Positions 36,572 through 45,088 of a DNA stretch of 64,000 nucleotides are shown one piece after another. The position numbers and the translations under genes are program-made. The DNA is from Litoribrevibacter albus (GTDB taxonomy: Bacteria > Pseudomonadota > Gammaproteobacteria > Pseudomonadales > Litoribrevibacteraceae). Every line of letters begins with the position of its first letter. The stretch's first letter is position 1. The DNA lies in contig NZ_BSNM01000014.1 of the NCBI RefSeq assembly GCF_030159995.1, positions 248,001-312,000 on the forward strand. Direction: 5' to 3'. Under the pieces are notes generated by a model. The model was not told where the DNA came from and did not search any database. It saw nothing but the letters and a program-made list of their open reading frames with translations.

Positions 36572-36850
36572 CTATTTGTTATTCCAAATCTTGGCAACCG
36601 CACGGTCATTACCAATAAGGCCGATAACCAAACCAACGAACCCCAATGAGCCAAAAACCACTACCGGGATGTAATATCCTTTATCTGCTTCGGATGGGAT
36701 CAGGAAACAAACCAAAGATCCCAAAAATAAAAAAATACTGCTGATAAAAAGAAGGATCTTGCGGTTTAATGGTTTATAGGTGTAAGGCTCGTTACCGCTT
36801 TCAAATGCTGAAAGAAGAGGGCTGAACAGGCGTCTTAAAAAGGCTTTCAT
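36572..36850 (-). CDS. Small two-pass membrane protein, conserved hypothetical
   Basis: 92 residues. The amphipathic, basic N-terminus (MKAFLRRLFSPLLSAFESG) is followed by YKPLNRKILLFISSIFLFLG, with TM1 about 31-50 and TM2 about 60-80 (IPVVVFGSLGFVGLVIGLIG). The C-terminus is GNDRAVAKIW. A protein of this pattern is conserved in pseudomonads as far as I recall, without function. It is first gene of a two-gene unit with the GST. Confidence 0.7.
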   Translation of the reverse strand: MKAFLRRLFSPLLSAFESGNEPYTYKPLNRKILLFISSIFLFLGSLVCFLIPSEADKGYYIPVVVFGSLGFVGLVIGLIGNDRAVAKIWNNK

Positions 36851-37390
36851 AGTGACTCTAAGTTAGTAAGTAAGAGATTAATTGTCGCCCTATAATCTTC
36901 CATGATCAAGATTAATCCCTGAGTTCTAAAAAGTCAGAAAAGTTCAACTTTTACGATATGACGTTTCTAACTATCTGATAGTAACCCGTTTCTTTGGCGT
37001 TAGATCTTTTGCTCAACTAATATTTGCCTTATCTCAGTTTGCTCAATAAATGTACAGTGCTAAAACGGGGCGCTTTAGCAAGCTGATATGAAATACGTCA
37101 GTGAGAAGTATCCGGTGTTTTAGTCGTTAAATATAGGATTTTCGAAGTTGTCAGAGCATGGATGAAATTTAAGTAATTACTCTAGTTTCGGATTGCCCAA
37201 AACCGTGATTTTACTGACCAAAATGAGTGCGTGTTAGTGCAAATACTCTAAGTGTTTACGGGGTCAAAATTCAAAGGATTGTCGTAACTTTGTCATTGAA
37301 TAGCGACATTCAAAGTGCTTTTATTTACGAAAAGTTACAAAACTTCAGTGGACGACAGAAAAGAATTCGAAATTTAAATTAAAGGGAACG
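36851..37390. other. 540-bp non-coding region before the acyl-CoA reductase
   Basis: AT-rich, with stops in all frames at short intervals. It must hold the divergent promoters for the small membrane gene and the fatty acyl-CoA reductase gene. I see no clear promoter pair, riboswitch or repeat. The only element I can support is the ribosome-binding site AAAGGGA at about 37381-37387. Confidence 0.6.
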
Positions 37391-38977
37391 ATGATGGGAA
37401 CGAAATCTACGGTTATTAACCAGCAGCTTGCTGGTAAACATATTCTAATCACAGGGTGTACTGGCTTCCTGGGTAAGGTATTGCTTGAGAAGCTATTACG
37501 TACCAATCCTGATATTGGTGGTATTTATCTGCTTGTTCGTGGTAGCAAGAAGTATTCTTCTATTCGTGAGCGATTTGAATCTGAAATTCAAAGCTCAACG
37601 GTTTTCAATCATATGCGCTCACAAGATGCAGCTGCGTTTGATGATCTTTGTGAAGAAAAAGTTCATGTGGTGGCTGGTGAAATTACAGAGCCGAAATTTG
37701 GCATGGGCGACGACGATTTTCAGGCGTTAGCTGATAAATTAGATATGATCGTTAATTCGGCTGCGAGTGTTAACTTCCGCGAAGAGCTGGACAAAGCATT
37801 AACGATTAACACTCTGTGCTTAAACAACTTGCTTGAACTCTCTGAAGCAGGTGATTTACCGGTCGTGCAAATCTCTACCTGTTATGTACATGGTTTTAAT
37901 ACTGGTGATATCTATGAAGAAACCAAGCCACCAGCAGGTCGTCCATTCCCTCGTAATGAGAAGGGCCAATATCTGATTCATGATATTGTTCAGAAGCTTA
38001 AGAAGAAAATATCCAAGGTTAAAGAGAAAGCGAAGTCTAAAGAACAGCTTTCAAAAATGTTGGTTGATCTGGGGATCGAAGAAGCTCACAAATACGGCTG
38101 GAATGACACTTACACTTTCACAAAGTGGATGGGTGAGCAGCTTCTGATGGAGCGTTTGTACAATAAATCGTTAGCGATTGTTCGTCCTGCGATCATCGAA
38201 AGTACCCTGTTGGGCCCACAGCCTGGCTGGATTGAAGGTGTTAAAGTTGCAGACGCAATCATCTTTGCTTATGCGCGTGGCAAGATTGCTATGTTCCCTG
38301 GTGATTCAAATGCAGTGATCGATATCATCCCAGCTGACTTGGTAGCTAATTCTATCGTTCTTGCCATGGCGAAGACCTTCAAGTCGCCTAACCAGTGTAA
38401 TATTTACCAAAGTTGTAGCAGCGGTTCAAACCCAGCGCGTATCGGTCAGTTACGTGATTACATGGTGGATGAAGGGACTGCAAACTTTGAAGCGTATCCA
38501 AAACTGTTCAGAGGTAAGCGTCCTGCTGATTATTTCCCTCTTGCGCCTCAAGCTGCATTTGACAATGCAATGAGAGCAGTACAGCTTCCTTTGGACTTTG
38601 CTCAGCGTGCACGTTCTATTTTAGGTCTACACGATGAGAAATGGGGCTTCCATAAGAACATTGATACTGCTGCAAAACTGTCTACAGTATTTGCTTTCTA
38701 TTCGCAGCCTAAATACAAGTTCCATAATGGTAAGTTGTTGGCTTTGGCTGAAGAGTTAGGTGTAGCAGATGACGAAGATTATGCAGTTGATTCTAAACTG
38801 ATCGATTGGAAACAATACTTCGGTAAGATTCATTTAGCTGGCCTTGAGGAATATGCTTTGATTGAGAAGAAATCAAGCGCAGATGCTTCAAATAAGCCTC
38901 AAACGGCTCAAGTGAAGAGTATGCATTCTAATAAGGCAAAGGCGACGGCTAAAAAGAGCGTCAAAGCTGCTAGCTAA
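37391..38977 (+). CDS. Alcohol-forming fatty acyl-CoA reductase
   Basis: NADPH-dependent reductase taking long-chain acyl-CoA to fatty alcohol, as in wax-ester-forming marine bacteria. The N-terminal NAD_binding_4 domain has ITGCTGFLGKVLLEKL (22-28), VNSAASVNFREELDKAL, and the active-site YTFTK (Y241, K245). The C-terminal 'sterile' domain has NIDTAAKLSTVFAFY and LIDWKQYFGKIHLAGL. The 528 residues and overall wording match the Marinobacter enzyme closely. The tail is Lys/Ala-rich (KAKATAKKSVKAAS). It is monocistronic with a strong terminator. A wax synthase partner is not in the window. Confidence 0.92.
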   Translation: MMGTKSTVINQQLAGKHILITGCTGFLGKVLLEKLLRTNPDIGGIYLLVRGSKKYSSIRERFESEIQSSTVFNHMRSQDAAAFDDLCEEKVHVVAGEITEPKFGMGDDDFQALADKLDMIVNSAASVNFREELDKALTINTLCLNNLLELSEAGDLPVVQISTCYVHGFNTGDIYEETKPPAGRPFPRNEKGQYLIHDIVQKLKKKISKVKEKAKSKEQLSKMLVDLGIEEAHKYGWNDTYTFTKWMGEQLLMERLYNKSLAIVRPAIIESTLLGPQPGWIEGVKVADAIIFAYARGKIAMFPGDSNAVIDIIPADLVANSIVLAMAKTFKSPNQCNIYQSCSSGSNPARIGQLRDYMVDEGTANFEAYPKLFRGKRPADYFPLAPQAAFDNAMRAVQLPLDFAQRARSILGLHDEKWGFHKNIDTAAKLSTVFAFYSQPKYKFHNGKLLALAEELGVADDEDYAVDSKLIDWKQYFGKIHLAGLEEYALIEKKSSADASNKPQTAQVKSMHSNKAKATAKKSVKAAS

Positions 38978-38996
38978 TTATTGAAGTCCTGATAGA

Positions 38997-39025
38997 AGCC
39001 CTGGCCGTCGAGCCGGGGCTTTTTT
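38997..39025 (+). terminator. Terminator of the acyl-CoA reductase gene
   Basis: AGCCCTGGC-N6-GCCGGGGCT with one T-G pair, followed by a T-run (39020-39025). It lies 19 nt past the stop. Confidence 0.85.
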
Positions 39026-39116
39026 ATGCCAGAATTTTTATCCTTTAAAGGTTCAAATTTCAGAGAATTAATCTTATCCTCATCGCCTGATTTTTATCGT
39101 CCTTATTTGGTGAATT

Positions 39117-39659
39117 ATGTCTGGATCATTAAAAGATCAATTGCTGAAAGCAGGCTTGGTGTCTGAAAAGCAAGTTAAGAAAGCAAAAAAAGATACCTAT
39201 CAGAAGCACAAAGAAGCACGTCACGGCGGCGCTGAAGTGGTTGATGAGGCTAAAATGGCCGCAGAGAAAGCGCGCGAAGCCAAGGCTCAAAAAGATAAAG
39301 AGCTGAACGCTCAACAAAAAGAAAAAGCGGAAAAGAAAGCTATTGCTGCTCAGATCAAACAGTTGACGCAAAGTAACGCAATAGCTAAAAATCCAGAGGG
39401 GACAGGCTATAACTTTCCAGATGGTAAAAAAGTTAAAACCATCTACTTGTCTGATGATGTTATTGAGCAGCTGGTGAAAGGCCGGTTGTGTATTGTCAAA
39501 TTAGGTGATCAGTACGAAGTGGTGCCTGCGCCTGTGGCAGAAAAAATTGCTCAGCGAGATGAGTCTCGAATCATTGTTCAAAACGATAAACAGGCGTTAA
39601 CGGAAGATGAAGAAGATTGGTACGCAGATTACCAAATTCCAGATGATTTAATGTGGTAA
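39117..39659 (+). CDS. yaiL: DUF2058 family protein (YaiL-like)
   Basis: 180 residues. It begins MSGSLKDQLLKAGLVSEKQV, then a Lys/Glu/Ala-rich charged helix (about 25-85) and the conserved YNFPDGKKVKTIYLSDDVIEQL region with RLCIVKLGDQYEVVPAPVAEKI. E. coli YaiL is described as nucleoprotein/polynucleotide-associated, and the role is unknown. The C-terminus is acidic (DEEDWYADYQIPDDLMW). It is monocistronic and convergent with trmA across a two-way terminator. Confidence 0.88.
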   Translation: MSGSLKDQLLKAGLVSEKQVKKAKKDTYQKHKEARHGGAEVVDEAKMAAEKAREAKAQKDKELNAQQKEKAEKKAIAAQIKQLTQSNAIAKNPEGTGYNFPDGKKVKTIYLSDDVIEQLVKGRLCIVKLGDQYEVVPAPVAEKIAQRDESRIIVQNDKQALTEDEEDWYADYQIPDDLMW

Positions 39660-39670
39660 TTGCAGAATGT

Positions 39671-39700
39671 AAAAAGGAGTGCTCTTGCACTCCTTCTTTA
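39671..39700. terminator. Bidirectional terminator between yaiL-like gene and trmA
   Basis: AAGGAGTGC-TCTT-GCACTCCTT is a perfect 9-bp stem. T-rich sequence follows on the plus strand and TTTTT on the minus strand, so it can serve both convergent genes. Confidence 0.85.
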
Positions 39701-39722
39701 TTTGGACCAGGTGCATTTTCGA

Positions 39723-40811
39723 TTAGCGACGTTTCAGGAACGCACCGCACTCGGCGTGATCAGTGTATGGGAACTGATCAAACATCGCCATGCGTTGAAT
39801 TTCATGCGTGCCGGAAAGGCTTTCCAGATCGCGTTTCAGAGTTTCAGGGTTACACGATATATAAATGATGTGATCATAGTTGCTGACTAGGTCGCGTGTT
39901 CCATCGTCTAAACCTGCTCTCGGAGGGTCAACAAAGACACTTGAAAAGTTATAGGTTGCCAGCTCTTCTTGAGGCAAGCGGCGCGTTTCTTTTGTTTTGT
40001 TTGAAACGTCAGTGAATTCTTCGCTCGATAGTCGGGCCACGCGAATATTCGTACATTCGTTCTTTTCAATATTGTACTCAGCGGCTCTTACACTGGTCTT
40101 TGAAATTTCAGTCGCCAGTACTTTATTTGCACACTTACTCAGCGGAAGGGTGAAGTTACCGTTACCGCAGTACAGTTCTAATAAGTCACCTTCAATGCTG
40201 TTGGCCCGATCACACGCCCACATAATCATCTGCTGATTTACTTTTGCGTTAGGTTGGGTAAAACCGCCTTCGATTTGTTTGTAGGTGTAGCGCTCATCAA
40301 AAATAGTTAATTCTTCTTCCACATAGTCCTGTGTTAGAACGATGTGTTGTTTTCGGGCACGGCCAATGACCATTACATCAAGTTGTGCTTCCAGGGCTTT
40401 TGCTTCTTCGATCCACTTATCATCTAACTGACGATGATAGATAAGAGTAATAAGTTTCTGGCCTGATAGTGTAGTAAGGAACTCTACCTGGAATAGTTTT
40501 TTTCTAAGTGTTGGCTTGTCCTTCACCGCAGAAAGTAAGGCTGGCATCAGTGATTGGATTTGTTGATCTGCAATCAAAAACTCATCTACGCGATAGGGCT
40601 TTTTAGGTTCACCTTTTTTGTACATTACATAGTAAAGGTCGTCGCCCTGATGCCACACCTTGAACTCGGCCCGCATTCTGAAACCAGTTGGTTGCGACGG
40701 GATAATATCAAATTCACCTTGATAAAGAGTGTTGAACATGGCTTGAACTGACTTGGCTTTTTCCTCGAGAAGAGCGTCATAGTTTTCGGGGGCAACAGCA
40801 GAAGTCGGCAT
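39723..40811 (-). CDS. trmA: tRNA (uracil-5-)-methyltransferase TrmA
   Basis: SAM-dependent methyltransferase making m5U54 in the T-loop of tRNA. The SAM-binding motif is LLELYCGNGNFTLPLS. FVDPPRAGLD is motif IV, the nucleophile cysteine is in YISCNPETL, and the general base glutamate is in DHAECGAFLKRR at the C-terminus. The N-terminal segment (FRMRAEFKVWHQGDDLYYVM) is the RNA-contacting part. It lacks the iron-sulfur cysteines and TRAM domain of RlmD/RlmC. Its 362 residues compare with 366 in E. coli. Confidence 0.96.
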   Translation of the reverse strand: MPTSAVAPENYDALLEEKAKSVQAMFNTLYQGEFDIIPSQPTGFRMRAEFKVWHQGDDLYYVMYKKGEPKKPYRVDEFLIADQQIQSLMPALLSAVKDKPTLRKKLFQVEFLTTLSGQKLITLIYHRQLDDKWIEEAKALEAQLDVMVIGRARKQHIVLTQDYVEEELTIFDERYTYKQIEGGFTQPNAKVNQQMIMWACDRANSIEGDLLELYCGNGNFTLPLSKCANKVLATEISKTSVRAAEYNIEKNECTNIRVARLSSEEFTDVSNKTKETRRLPQEELATYNFSSVFVDPPRAGLDDGTRDLVSNYDHIIYISCNPETLKRDLESLSGTHEIQRMAMFDQFPYTDHAECGAFLKRR

Positions 40812-40889
40812 AAGGTGTACCTGATTTATCAGAGGGTTAATTCAAAGGAGAACGCAACGCGGATGATCGCAGATTCAATGAGGCGTGCT

Positions 40890-40917
40890 ATTATACGCGC
40901 CTTTGATACTTACTCAA
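40890..40917 (-). promoter_or_regulatory. trmA: Predicted trmA promoter
   Basis: On the minus strand TTGAGT (plus 40912-40917), 16 nt, TATAAT (plus 40890-40895). The -10 lies within an imperfect GGCGTG...CGCGCC inverted repeat. The -35 region overlaps the first unit of a 20-bp tandem repeat. Confidence 0.6.
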
Positions 40918-40952
40918 TATCATGTATACGACCTCAATATCACTTATACAGC
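40913..40952. repeat. 20-bp tandem repeat upstream of trmA and ribE
   Basis: Two adjoining 20-bp units beginning CTCAATATCA match at 16 of 20 positions. They lie in the shared divergent region of trmA and the riboflavin synthase gene. Confidence 0.8.
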
Positions 40953-41018
40953 CCCCAGATTTCTAAGATAACGTGTTAGTTAAACGATTAAACCGTCAGT
41001 TATAGGAAGGATCAGCAT

Positions 41019-41633
41019 ATGTTTACTGGAATCGTAGCGAATAAATTCCCTGTCGTTGAGATCATCGATAAAGATCAATTACGCCGAACTGTAGTAGAGC
41101 TGACTGAGACGTTAGTCGAAGGTCTTAAGATTGGTGCCAGTGTCGCGAACAACGGTGTGTGCCTGACGGTAGTTAAGATTGATGGCGTCAGAGTGCATTT
41201 CGACATCATTGATGAAACCTTGCGACTAACAAACCTAGGCGAGTTAAACGTTGGAGATAAGGTGAATATTGAACGTGCTGCCGCCTATGGGGATGAAATT
41301 GGGGGACATGTGGTTTCCGGTCATATTTGCGATACGGTTGAGATTACTGAGATTCGTGAAACAGCAACGAATACTGCTATTTATTTACAAGCTGATCCTA
41401 AATGGGGCAAATATCTAATGCCGAAAGGCTTTGTGTCTTTAAATGGATGCAGTTTGACCATTGGAGAAGAGGTTGAGCAGGGGCGTTTTTCAATTCATCT
41501 GATTCCTGAAACACTTCAAGTAACTACCTTTGGTGATGCCAAGGTAGGGGATAAGATCAATCTGGAGATCGATCCGTCAACACAAACCATTGTGGATACG
41601 GTTGAACGATATTTGGCTGAGCGATCTGTATAG
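41019..41633 (+). CDS. ribE: Riboflavin synthase alpha chain
   Basis: Dismutates two 6,7-dimethyl-8-ribityllumazine to riboflavin. The internal duplication is plain. The first half starts MFTGIVANKF with NGVCLTVVKIDG and YGDEIGGHVVSGHI. The second has KYLMPKGFVSLNGCSLTIGEE and FSIHLIPETLQVTTFGD. Its 204 residues are standard. It has AGGA 7-10 nt before the ATG. The short leader shows no FMN riboswitch. It is isolated from other rib genes, so expression is probably constitutive. Confidence 0.95.
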   Translation: MFTGIVANKFPVVEIIDKDQLRRTVVELTETLVEGLKIGASVANNGVCLTVVKIDGVRVHFDIIDETLRLTNLGELNVGDKVNIERAAAYGDEIGGHVVSGHICDTVEITEIRETATNTAIYLQADPKWGKYLMPKGFVSLNGCSLTIGEEVEQGRFSIHLIPETLQVTTFGDAKVGDKINLEIDPSTQTIVDTVERYLAERSV

Positions 41634-41771
41634 CCATAATTTATCTGTATATGAGATATCTGGTTGTGTATGGCATAAGCCAACACCGCTCGATCTAATT
41701 AATACATCATTAAAGAAAAAGGAGTTTCTTGTGCCCGTCTCGAATGTCGTTGTTGAGGTGAGTATTTTCAT

Positions 41772-42860
41772 ATGACAGTTAAATATTGTCCTCACTGTCG
41801 CCAGGAGCAGCTCGATGCAACTCATTACCACGAAGAAGAGCTGGATATATGCCGATCATGCGGCGGGATATGGTTTGAGCGTGGTGAATTGAATAGCCTG
41901 ATTTCCAAAGTCGATAACGGTGAAGATGCGTCCGATTATGCGTCGCTTTTAGGCGCATCTAACGGTCCTTCTAAGTTGAAATGCCCCGATTGCTCCTCGA
42001 CATTGCATAAGTATCAGCTCTTAAAAGACTATGATGTTGAAGTGGATATTTGCCGCAGCTGCAATGGAGTCTGGGTTGACCGAGAGGAGTTAGAGAAAGT
42101 TGAACATTCGCCTCAGATCAGGGCTGGGCTTGATGAACTCAATAAAAAGGTGTCTGTTAAAACCTGGTTATTCCAAGCCTTACTTCGCTTTCCTGTTGAA
42201 TATAATATTAAACCCCATCGAAAGCCCGTAATAACATGGGGCTTAGTGCTGCTGAATTGTTTAATTTTTGCTATTTATGGTCTTCAGCCAGGTATGGCTG
42301 CCAGTGTTTTTGAGCAATTTGCCAGTCGTCCTCTCGATCTGGCGGAGGGGCGTGAGTTATGGACACCTCTAACTGCCATATTTCTGCACGGTGATCTGCT
42401 GCATCTCGCTGGCAATATGTACTTCTTGTACGTTATCGGTGATAACCTTGAAGATGTTCTTGGCCGTGTTCGTTTCCTGATTATCTATCTTATTTGTGGA
42501 ATAGCATCGAGCCTGATAAGTGTGGCTATGAACTGGGGAAGTCCGATTCAGAGTGTTGGTGCCAGCGGTGCAATTGCTGCGCTTTTTGGTATGTACCTAG
42601 TGTGGTTTAGATATGCCAGTTTGACCTTCATGTTTTTCGTTTATCAAAAGAAACTTTCTGCTGCATGGTACTTTGCCATTTGGCTTGTCTTGGACAACTT
42701 GTTCGCGATGTTTGTAGGTGGACGAGGCGTAGACTATTGGGCTCATATTGGCGGATTTGCTGTTGGGTTAGGTGTCGGCGTTTTACTGAAATCCTATATC
42801 TATCGGACGAACCCGGTGGTTCGATTATTGGCAGAAGAAAGTGTTCGAATTAAGCGTTAG
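41772..42860 (+). CDS. Rhomboid protease with two N-terminal zinc ribbons
   Basis: 362 residues. Two zf-TFIIB-type ribbons come first: CPHCR..CRSCGGIWFERGEL (6-40) and CPDCS..CRSCNGVWVDREEL (71-107). From about 150 on there is a six-helix rhomboid: H206/H211/N215 (HGDLLHLAGN), the nucleophile S265 in GASGAIAALFG and the catalytic H325 in YWAHIGGFAVG. It therefore looks like an active intramembrane protease with cytoplasmic metal-binding modules. It starts 138 nt after ribE. The substrate is unknown. Confidence 0.88.
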   Translation: MTVKYCPHCRQEQLDATHYHEEELDICRSCGGIWFERGELNSLISKVDNGEDASDYASLLGASNGPSKLKCPDCSSTLHKYQLLKDYDVEVDICRSCNGVWVDREELEKVEHSPQIRAGLDELNKKVSVKTWLFQALLRFPVEYNIKPHRKPVITWGLVLLNCLIFAIYGLQPGMAASVFEQFASRPLDLAEGRELWTPLTAIFLHGDLLHLAGNMYFLYVIGDNLEDVLGRVRFLIIYLICGIASSLISVAMNWGSPIQSVGASGAIAALFGMYLVWFRYASLTFMFFVYQKKLSAAWYFAIWLVLDNLFAMFVGGRGVDYWAHIGGFAVGLGVGVLLKSYIYRTNPVVRLLAEESVRIKR

Positions 42861-42931
42861 GAGGGGATTTCTAACGCTCTTGTTTTATTAGCTTGTTGAC
42901 CGTTTTTTTGAATTTAATCAGAGTTGTGGGT

Positions 42932-43360
42932 ATGTGGAGTCAAATAGAACTCACCTTGGCGCCAAAGCGTCGTGGGTTTCATCTAATCACCGAAGAGCTG
43001 CTAGGTTCGCTTTCACCAATCCTGAGTCAATATCAACTGGGGATGGCCAATTTATTTATCCAGCATACGTCTGCGTCACTTACCATTAATGAGAATTGTG
43101 ATCCGACTGTTCGTACAGATATGGAAGCTCACTTCAATGTTCTAGTTCCAGAAGGGGCTCCTTACTTCAAACACACCTATGAAGGGCCTGATGATATGCC
43201 TGCGCATTTGAAAATGGTTTTGGTTGGGCCATCTTTGAATATTCCAATTTCGAATGGGCAGCTCGCGCTTGGTACTTGGCAGGGGATTTATCTGGGAGAG
43301 CATCGTGATCATGGTGGCGCAAGGCGAATCCTGGTAACGGTTCAGGGAGAGCTTAATTAG
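42932..43360 (+). CDS. YjbQ/UPF0047 family protein
   Basis: 142 residues. The family blocks are all visible: RRGFHLITEELL, HTSASLTINENCDPTVRTDME, HMKMVLVGPSLN-like AHLKMVLVGPSLNIPI, and LALGTWQGIYLGEHRDHGG. The fold is a small trimeric beta-barrel, and some members show weak thiamin phosphate synthase activity. ATG 42932 gives the usual family N-terminus (MWSQIELTL). An in-frame ATG 13 codons upstream has no better site. It follows the rhomboid gene by about 70 nt. Confidence 0.85.
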   Translation: MWSQIELTLAPKRRGFHLITEELLGSLSPILSQYQLGMANLFIQHTSASLTINENCDPTVRTDMEAHFNVLVPEGAPYFKHTYEGPDDMPAHLKMVLVGPSLNIPISNGQLALGTWQGIYLGEHRDHGGARRILVTVQGELN

Positions 43361-43451
43361 CCTTGTTGGCCTAAACAGGAACCATTCCTTTTTTGAAATG
43401 ACTAATTTTAGCGTCTAGATTGATTTTAGTTATTAAGGAAAGAGTAAGGGA

Positions 43452-43880
43452 ATGAAAGTGCTTGATAATGTATTGAAACAACCATCAAAAAAGGTTCTTT
43501 TTCTTTGTGTAGAAAACTCTTGCAGAAGCCAGATCGCAGAGGCCTTTGCCAAAAGCTTATTGTCCGATCTGTGTGATTCATACAGCAGCGGTTCCAAACC
43601 ATCCGGTGTAGTGAATCCAAAAGCCATTGAATCAATGCAGAGAGCAGGGTATGACCTTAACACTCACTCTTCGAAAGAAGTCTCATCGTTACCGACTAAA
43701 AGCTTTGATTTAGCCATTACCATGGGGTGCGGCGACTATTGCCCGGATATTGAAGCCTCCGAATATCTTGACTGGGAAATTCCTGATCCAAAGCATCTTG
43801 GTGAGGCTGACTTTGACAAAATCAGAGACCAGATCAAGTTCAAGGTTGAAAATTTGAAGTCAAGATTATCAGTTATTTAG
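43452..43880 (+). CDS. ArsC/LMW phosphatase-fold protein
   Basis: 142 residues of the low-molecular-weight phosphatase fold. The P-loop is C19-VENSC-R25 (FLCVENSCRSQIAEAF), the SSGSKPSGVVNPKAIE strand follows, and the DP acid loop is IPDPKHLG. CGDYCPDIEASEYLDWEIPDP resembles thioredoxin-coupled arsenate reductase, whose second and third redox cysteines lie in a CxxxxC loop. MGCGDYC supplies such cysteines (MGCGDYCP). It may be an arsenate reductase or a related phosphatase; no ars genes are adjacent. Confidence 0.75.
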   Translation: MKVLDNVLKQPSKKVLFLCVENSCRSQIAEAFAKSLLSDLCDSYSSGSKPSGVVNPKAIESMQRAGYDLNTHSSKEVSSLPTKSFDLAITMGCGDYCPDIEASEYLDWEIPDPKHLGEADFDKIRDQIKFKVENLKSRLSVI

Positions 43881-44029
43881 TGCAGTTTCTGCTGATCTTC
43901 GCTGCGCTTTAGATGTTGCATGAGATCTGTTGGTGCAGTTTGATCTCTGAGCTCATAGACTCGGTTCATCGCAGAAATTAACTCTAATATTTTTCTGAGG
44001 TCTGATGCTTTTCTGGTGGGCTCATTCAT
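43877..44029 (-). CDS. Candidate 50-residue small protein
   Basis: ATG (complement of 44027-44029) to TAA (complement of 43877-43879), overlapping the convergent arsC-like stop by 4 nt. The product begins MNEPTRKASDLRKILELISA and is charged and helical throughout, with LRKILELISAMNRVYELRD forming an amphipathic helix. The third-position pattern looks coding-like, but the Shine-Dalgarno is weak. There is no known family. It fills the otherwise empty 43881-44137 stretch. Confidence 0.45.
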   Translation of the reverse strand: MNEPTRKASDLRKILELISAMNRVYELRDQTAPTDLMQHLKRSEDQQKLH

Positions 44030-44137
44030 GGTTTGAATCCATTTCTAAAATTAATTACATCAAATCCTAGCTGGAAAAATACAGAGACAACAACCAAAAT
44101 AGCCACTATTCGTCGATAACTTACAGGGATTTCATTT

Positions 44138-45055
44138 ATGTCGGTAAAAGGTATTAATCGTATAGCGATAATTGGTACGGGAGCCGTGGGAGGATATTAC
44201 GGTGCCAAACTGGCTGCAGCGGGAAATGAAGTGCACTTTTTGGCTCGGTCCGATGCTGATGTTATCAAGGCTCAAGGGTTAACCATTGAGTCACTTAAGT
44301 CTGATGATATCCATCTCAAAGACGTAAATGTCTATAGTAATGCCTCGGATATGCCTATCTGTGACGTGGTGTTGATTACTTTGAAAACAACCGCAAACAA
44401 AGCATTAAGCGGGATTCTGAAGTCTGTAGTTGGTGAATCGACGATCATCTGTTCCTTGCAAAACGGTTATGGTTTGGAGCAAGCATTAGAAGATGAGTTT
44501 CCTGATAATAAGGTGCTTGGTGGTTTGTGTTTCATCTGCTCTCAGAAAATAAAACCAGGTGTTATTCAGCATCAGGATTTTGGAAGTATTCGTTTTGCTG
44601 GTGCTGATGACGAGTCCTTGCAACGAGTCGTGGAACTCTTTACTGACGCAGGAATTCCTACTCAAACATCTGATTCTTTGGAACAGGCTCGTTGGGAAAA
44701 GTTGGTTTGGAACGTCCCCTTTAATGGGTTGTCGGTAATATTAGATGCCACTACTAAAGAAATGTTGGACGATCCCAAAAGCCGTGCATTAATTCATTCG
44801 ATTATGATGGAAGTTATCGCGGCTGCAAAAGCACATGGTTGTGAGCTGAATGATGCGTTTGCAGTCAAATTAATGGAATTAACCGATGGAATGTCACCGT
44901 ATTTTCCTAGTATGAAAGGGGATTTTGAGAACTGTCGCCCTATGGAAATCCAGGCAATTTATGATTCGGTAATTCAGTCAGCCAAATCCAAGGGGGTAGC
45001 AATGCCTCAAACCACCATGTTGAGTCAGCTGCTTTCCTATATGGATCATGGCTAA
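44138..45055 (+). CDS. Ketopantoate reductase (ApbA/PanE)-family protein
   Basis: 305 residues. The N-terminal Rossmann loop GTGAVGGYYGAKLA precedes VHFLARSD, which suits NADPH. CSLQNGYGLEQAL, GGLCFICSQKIKPGVI and WEKLVWNVPFNGLSVI with the catalytic lysine are typical of the family. The C-terminal domain has PSMKGDFENCRPMEIQAI, where KGD/E is the substrate-binding area of PanE. Some paralogues act on other 2-oxo acids, so true PanE activity is not certain. It is monocistronic with a hairpin at the 3' end. Confidence 0.85.
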   Translation: MSVKGINRIAIIGTGAVGGYYGAKLAAAGNEVHFLARSDADVIKAQGLTIESLKSDDIHLKDVNVYSNASDMPICDVVLITLKTTANKALSGILKSVVGESTIICSLQNGYGLEQALEDEFPDNKVLGGLCFICSQKIKPGVIQHQDFGSIRFAGADDESLQRVVELFTDAGIPTQTSDSLEQARWEKLVWNVPFNGLSVILDATTKEMLDDPKSRALIHSIMMEVIAAAKAHGCELNDAFAVKLMELTDGMSPYFPSMKGDFENCRPMEIQAIYDSVIQSAKSKGVAMPQTTMLSQLLSYMDHG

Positions 45056-45067
45056 TTGTGAAAAGTT

Positions 45068-45088
45068 AAAGCCTCATTATGAGGCTTT
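45068..45088. terminator. Terminator between panE-like gene and membrane protein gene
   Basis: AAAGCCTCA-TTA-TGAGGCTTT is a perfect stem whose A and T flanks suit both directions. It sits 12 nt past the rightward stop and reaches the leftward stop. Confidence 0.75.

Noticed and set aside
39653-39890. Two open frames of 71-76 codons downstream of the yaiL-like gene
   Set aside because: They run over the two-way terminator and the trmA 3' end on the opposite strand, and are shadows.
40812-41018. FMN riboswitch before riboflavin synthase
   Set aside because: The region is short, holds the trmA promoter and a repeat, and shows none of the conserved RFN-element segments.
41590-41775. 61-codon open frame just before the rhomboid gene
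   Set aside because: It overlaps the ribE end, has no ribosome-binding site, and its product is not protein-like. It is most likely chance.
43452-43880. Arsenic resistance island
   Set aside because: Only one ArsC-fold gene is present, with no arsB, arsR or acr3 nearby.
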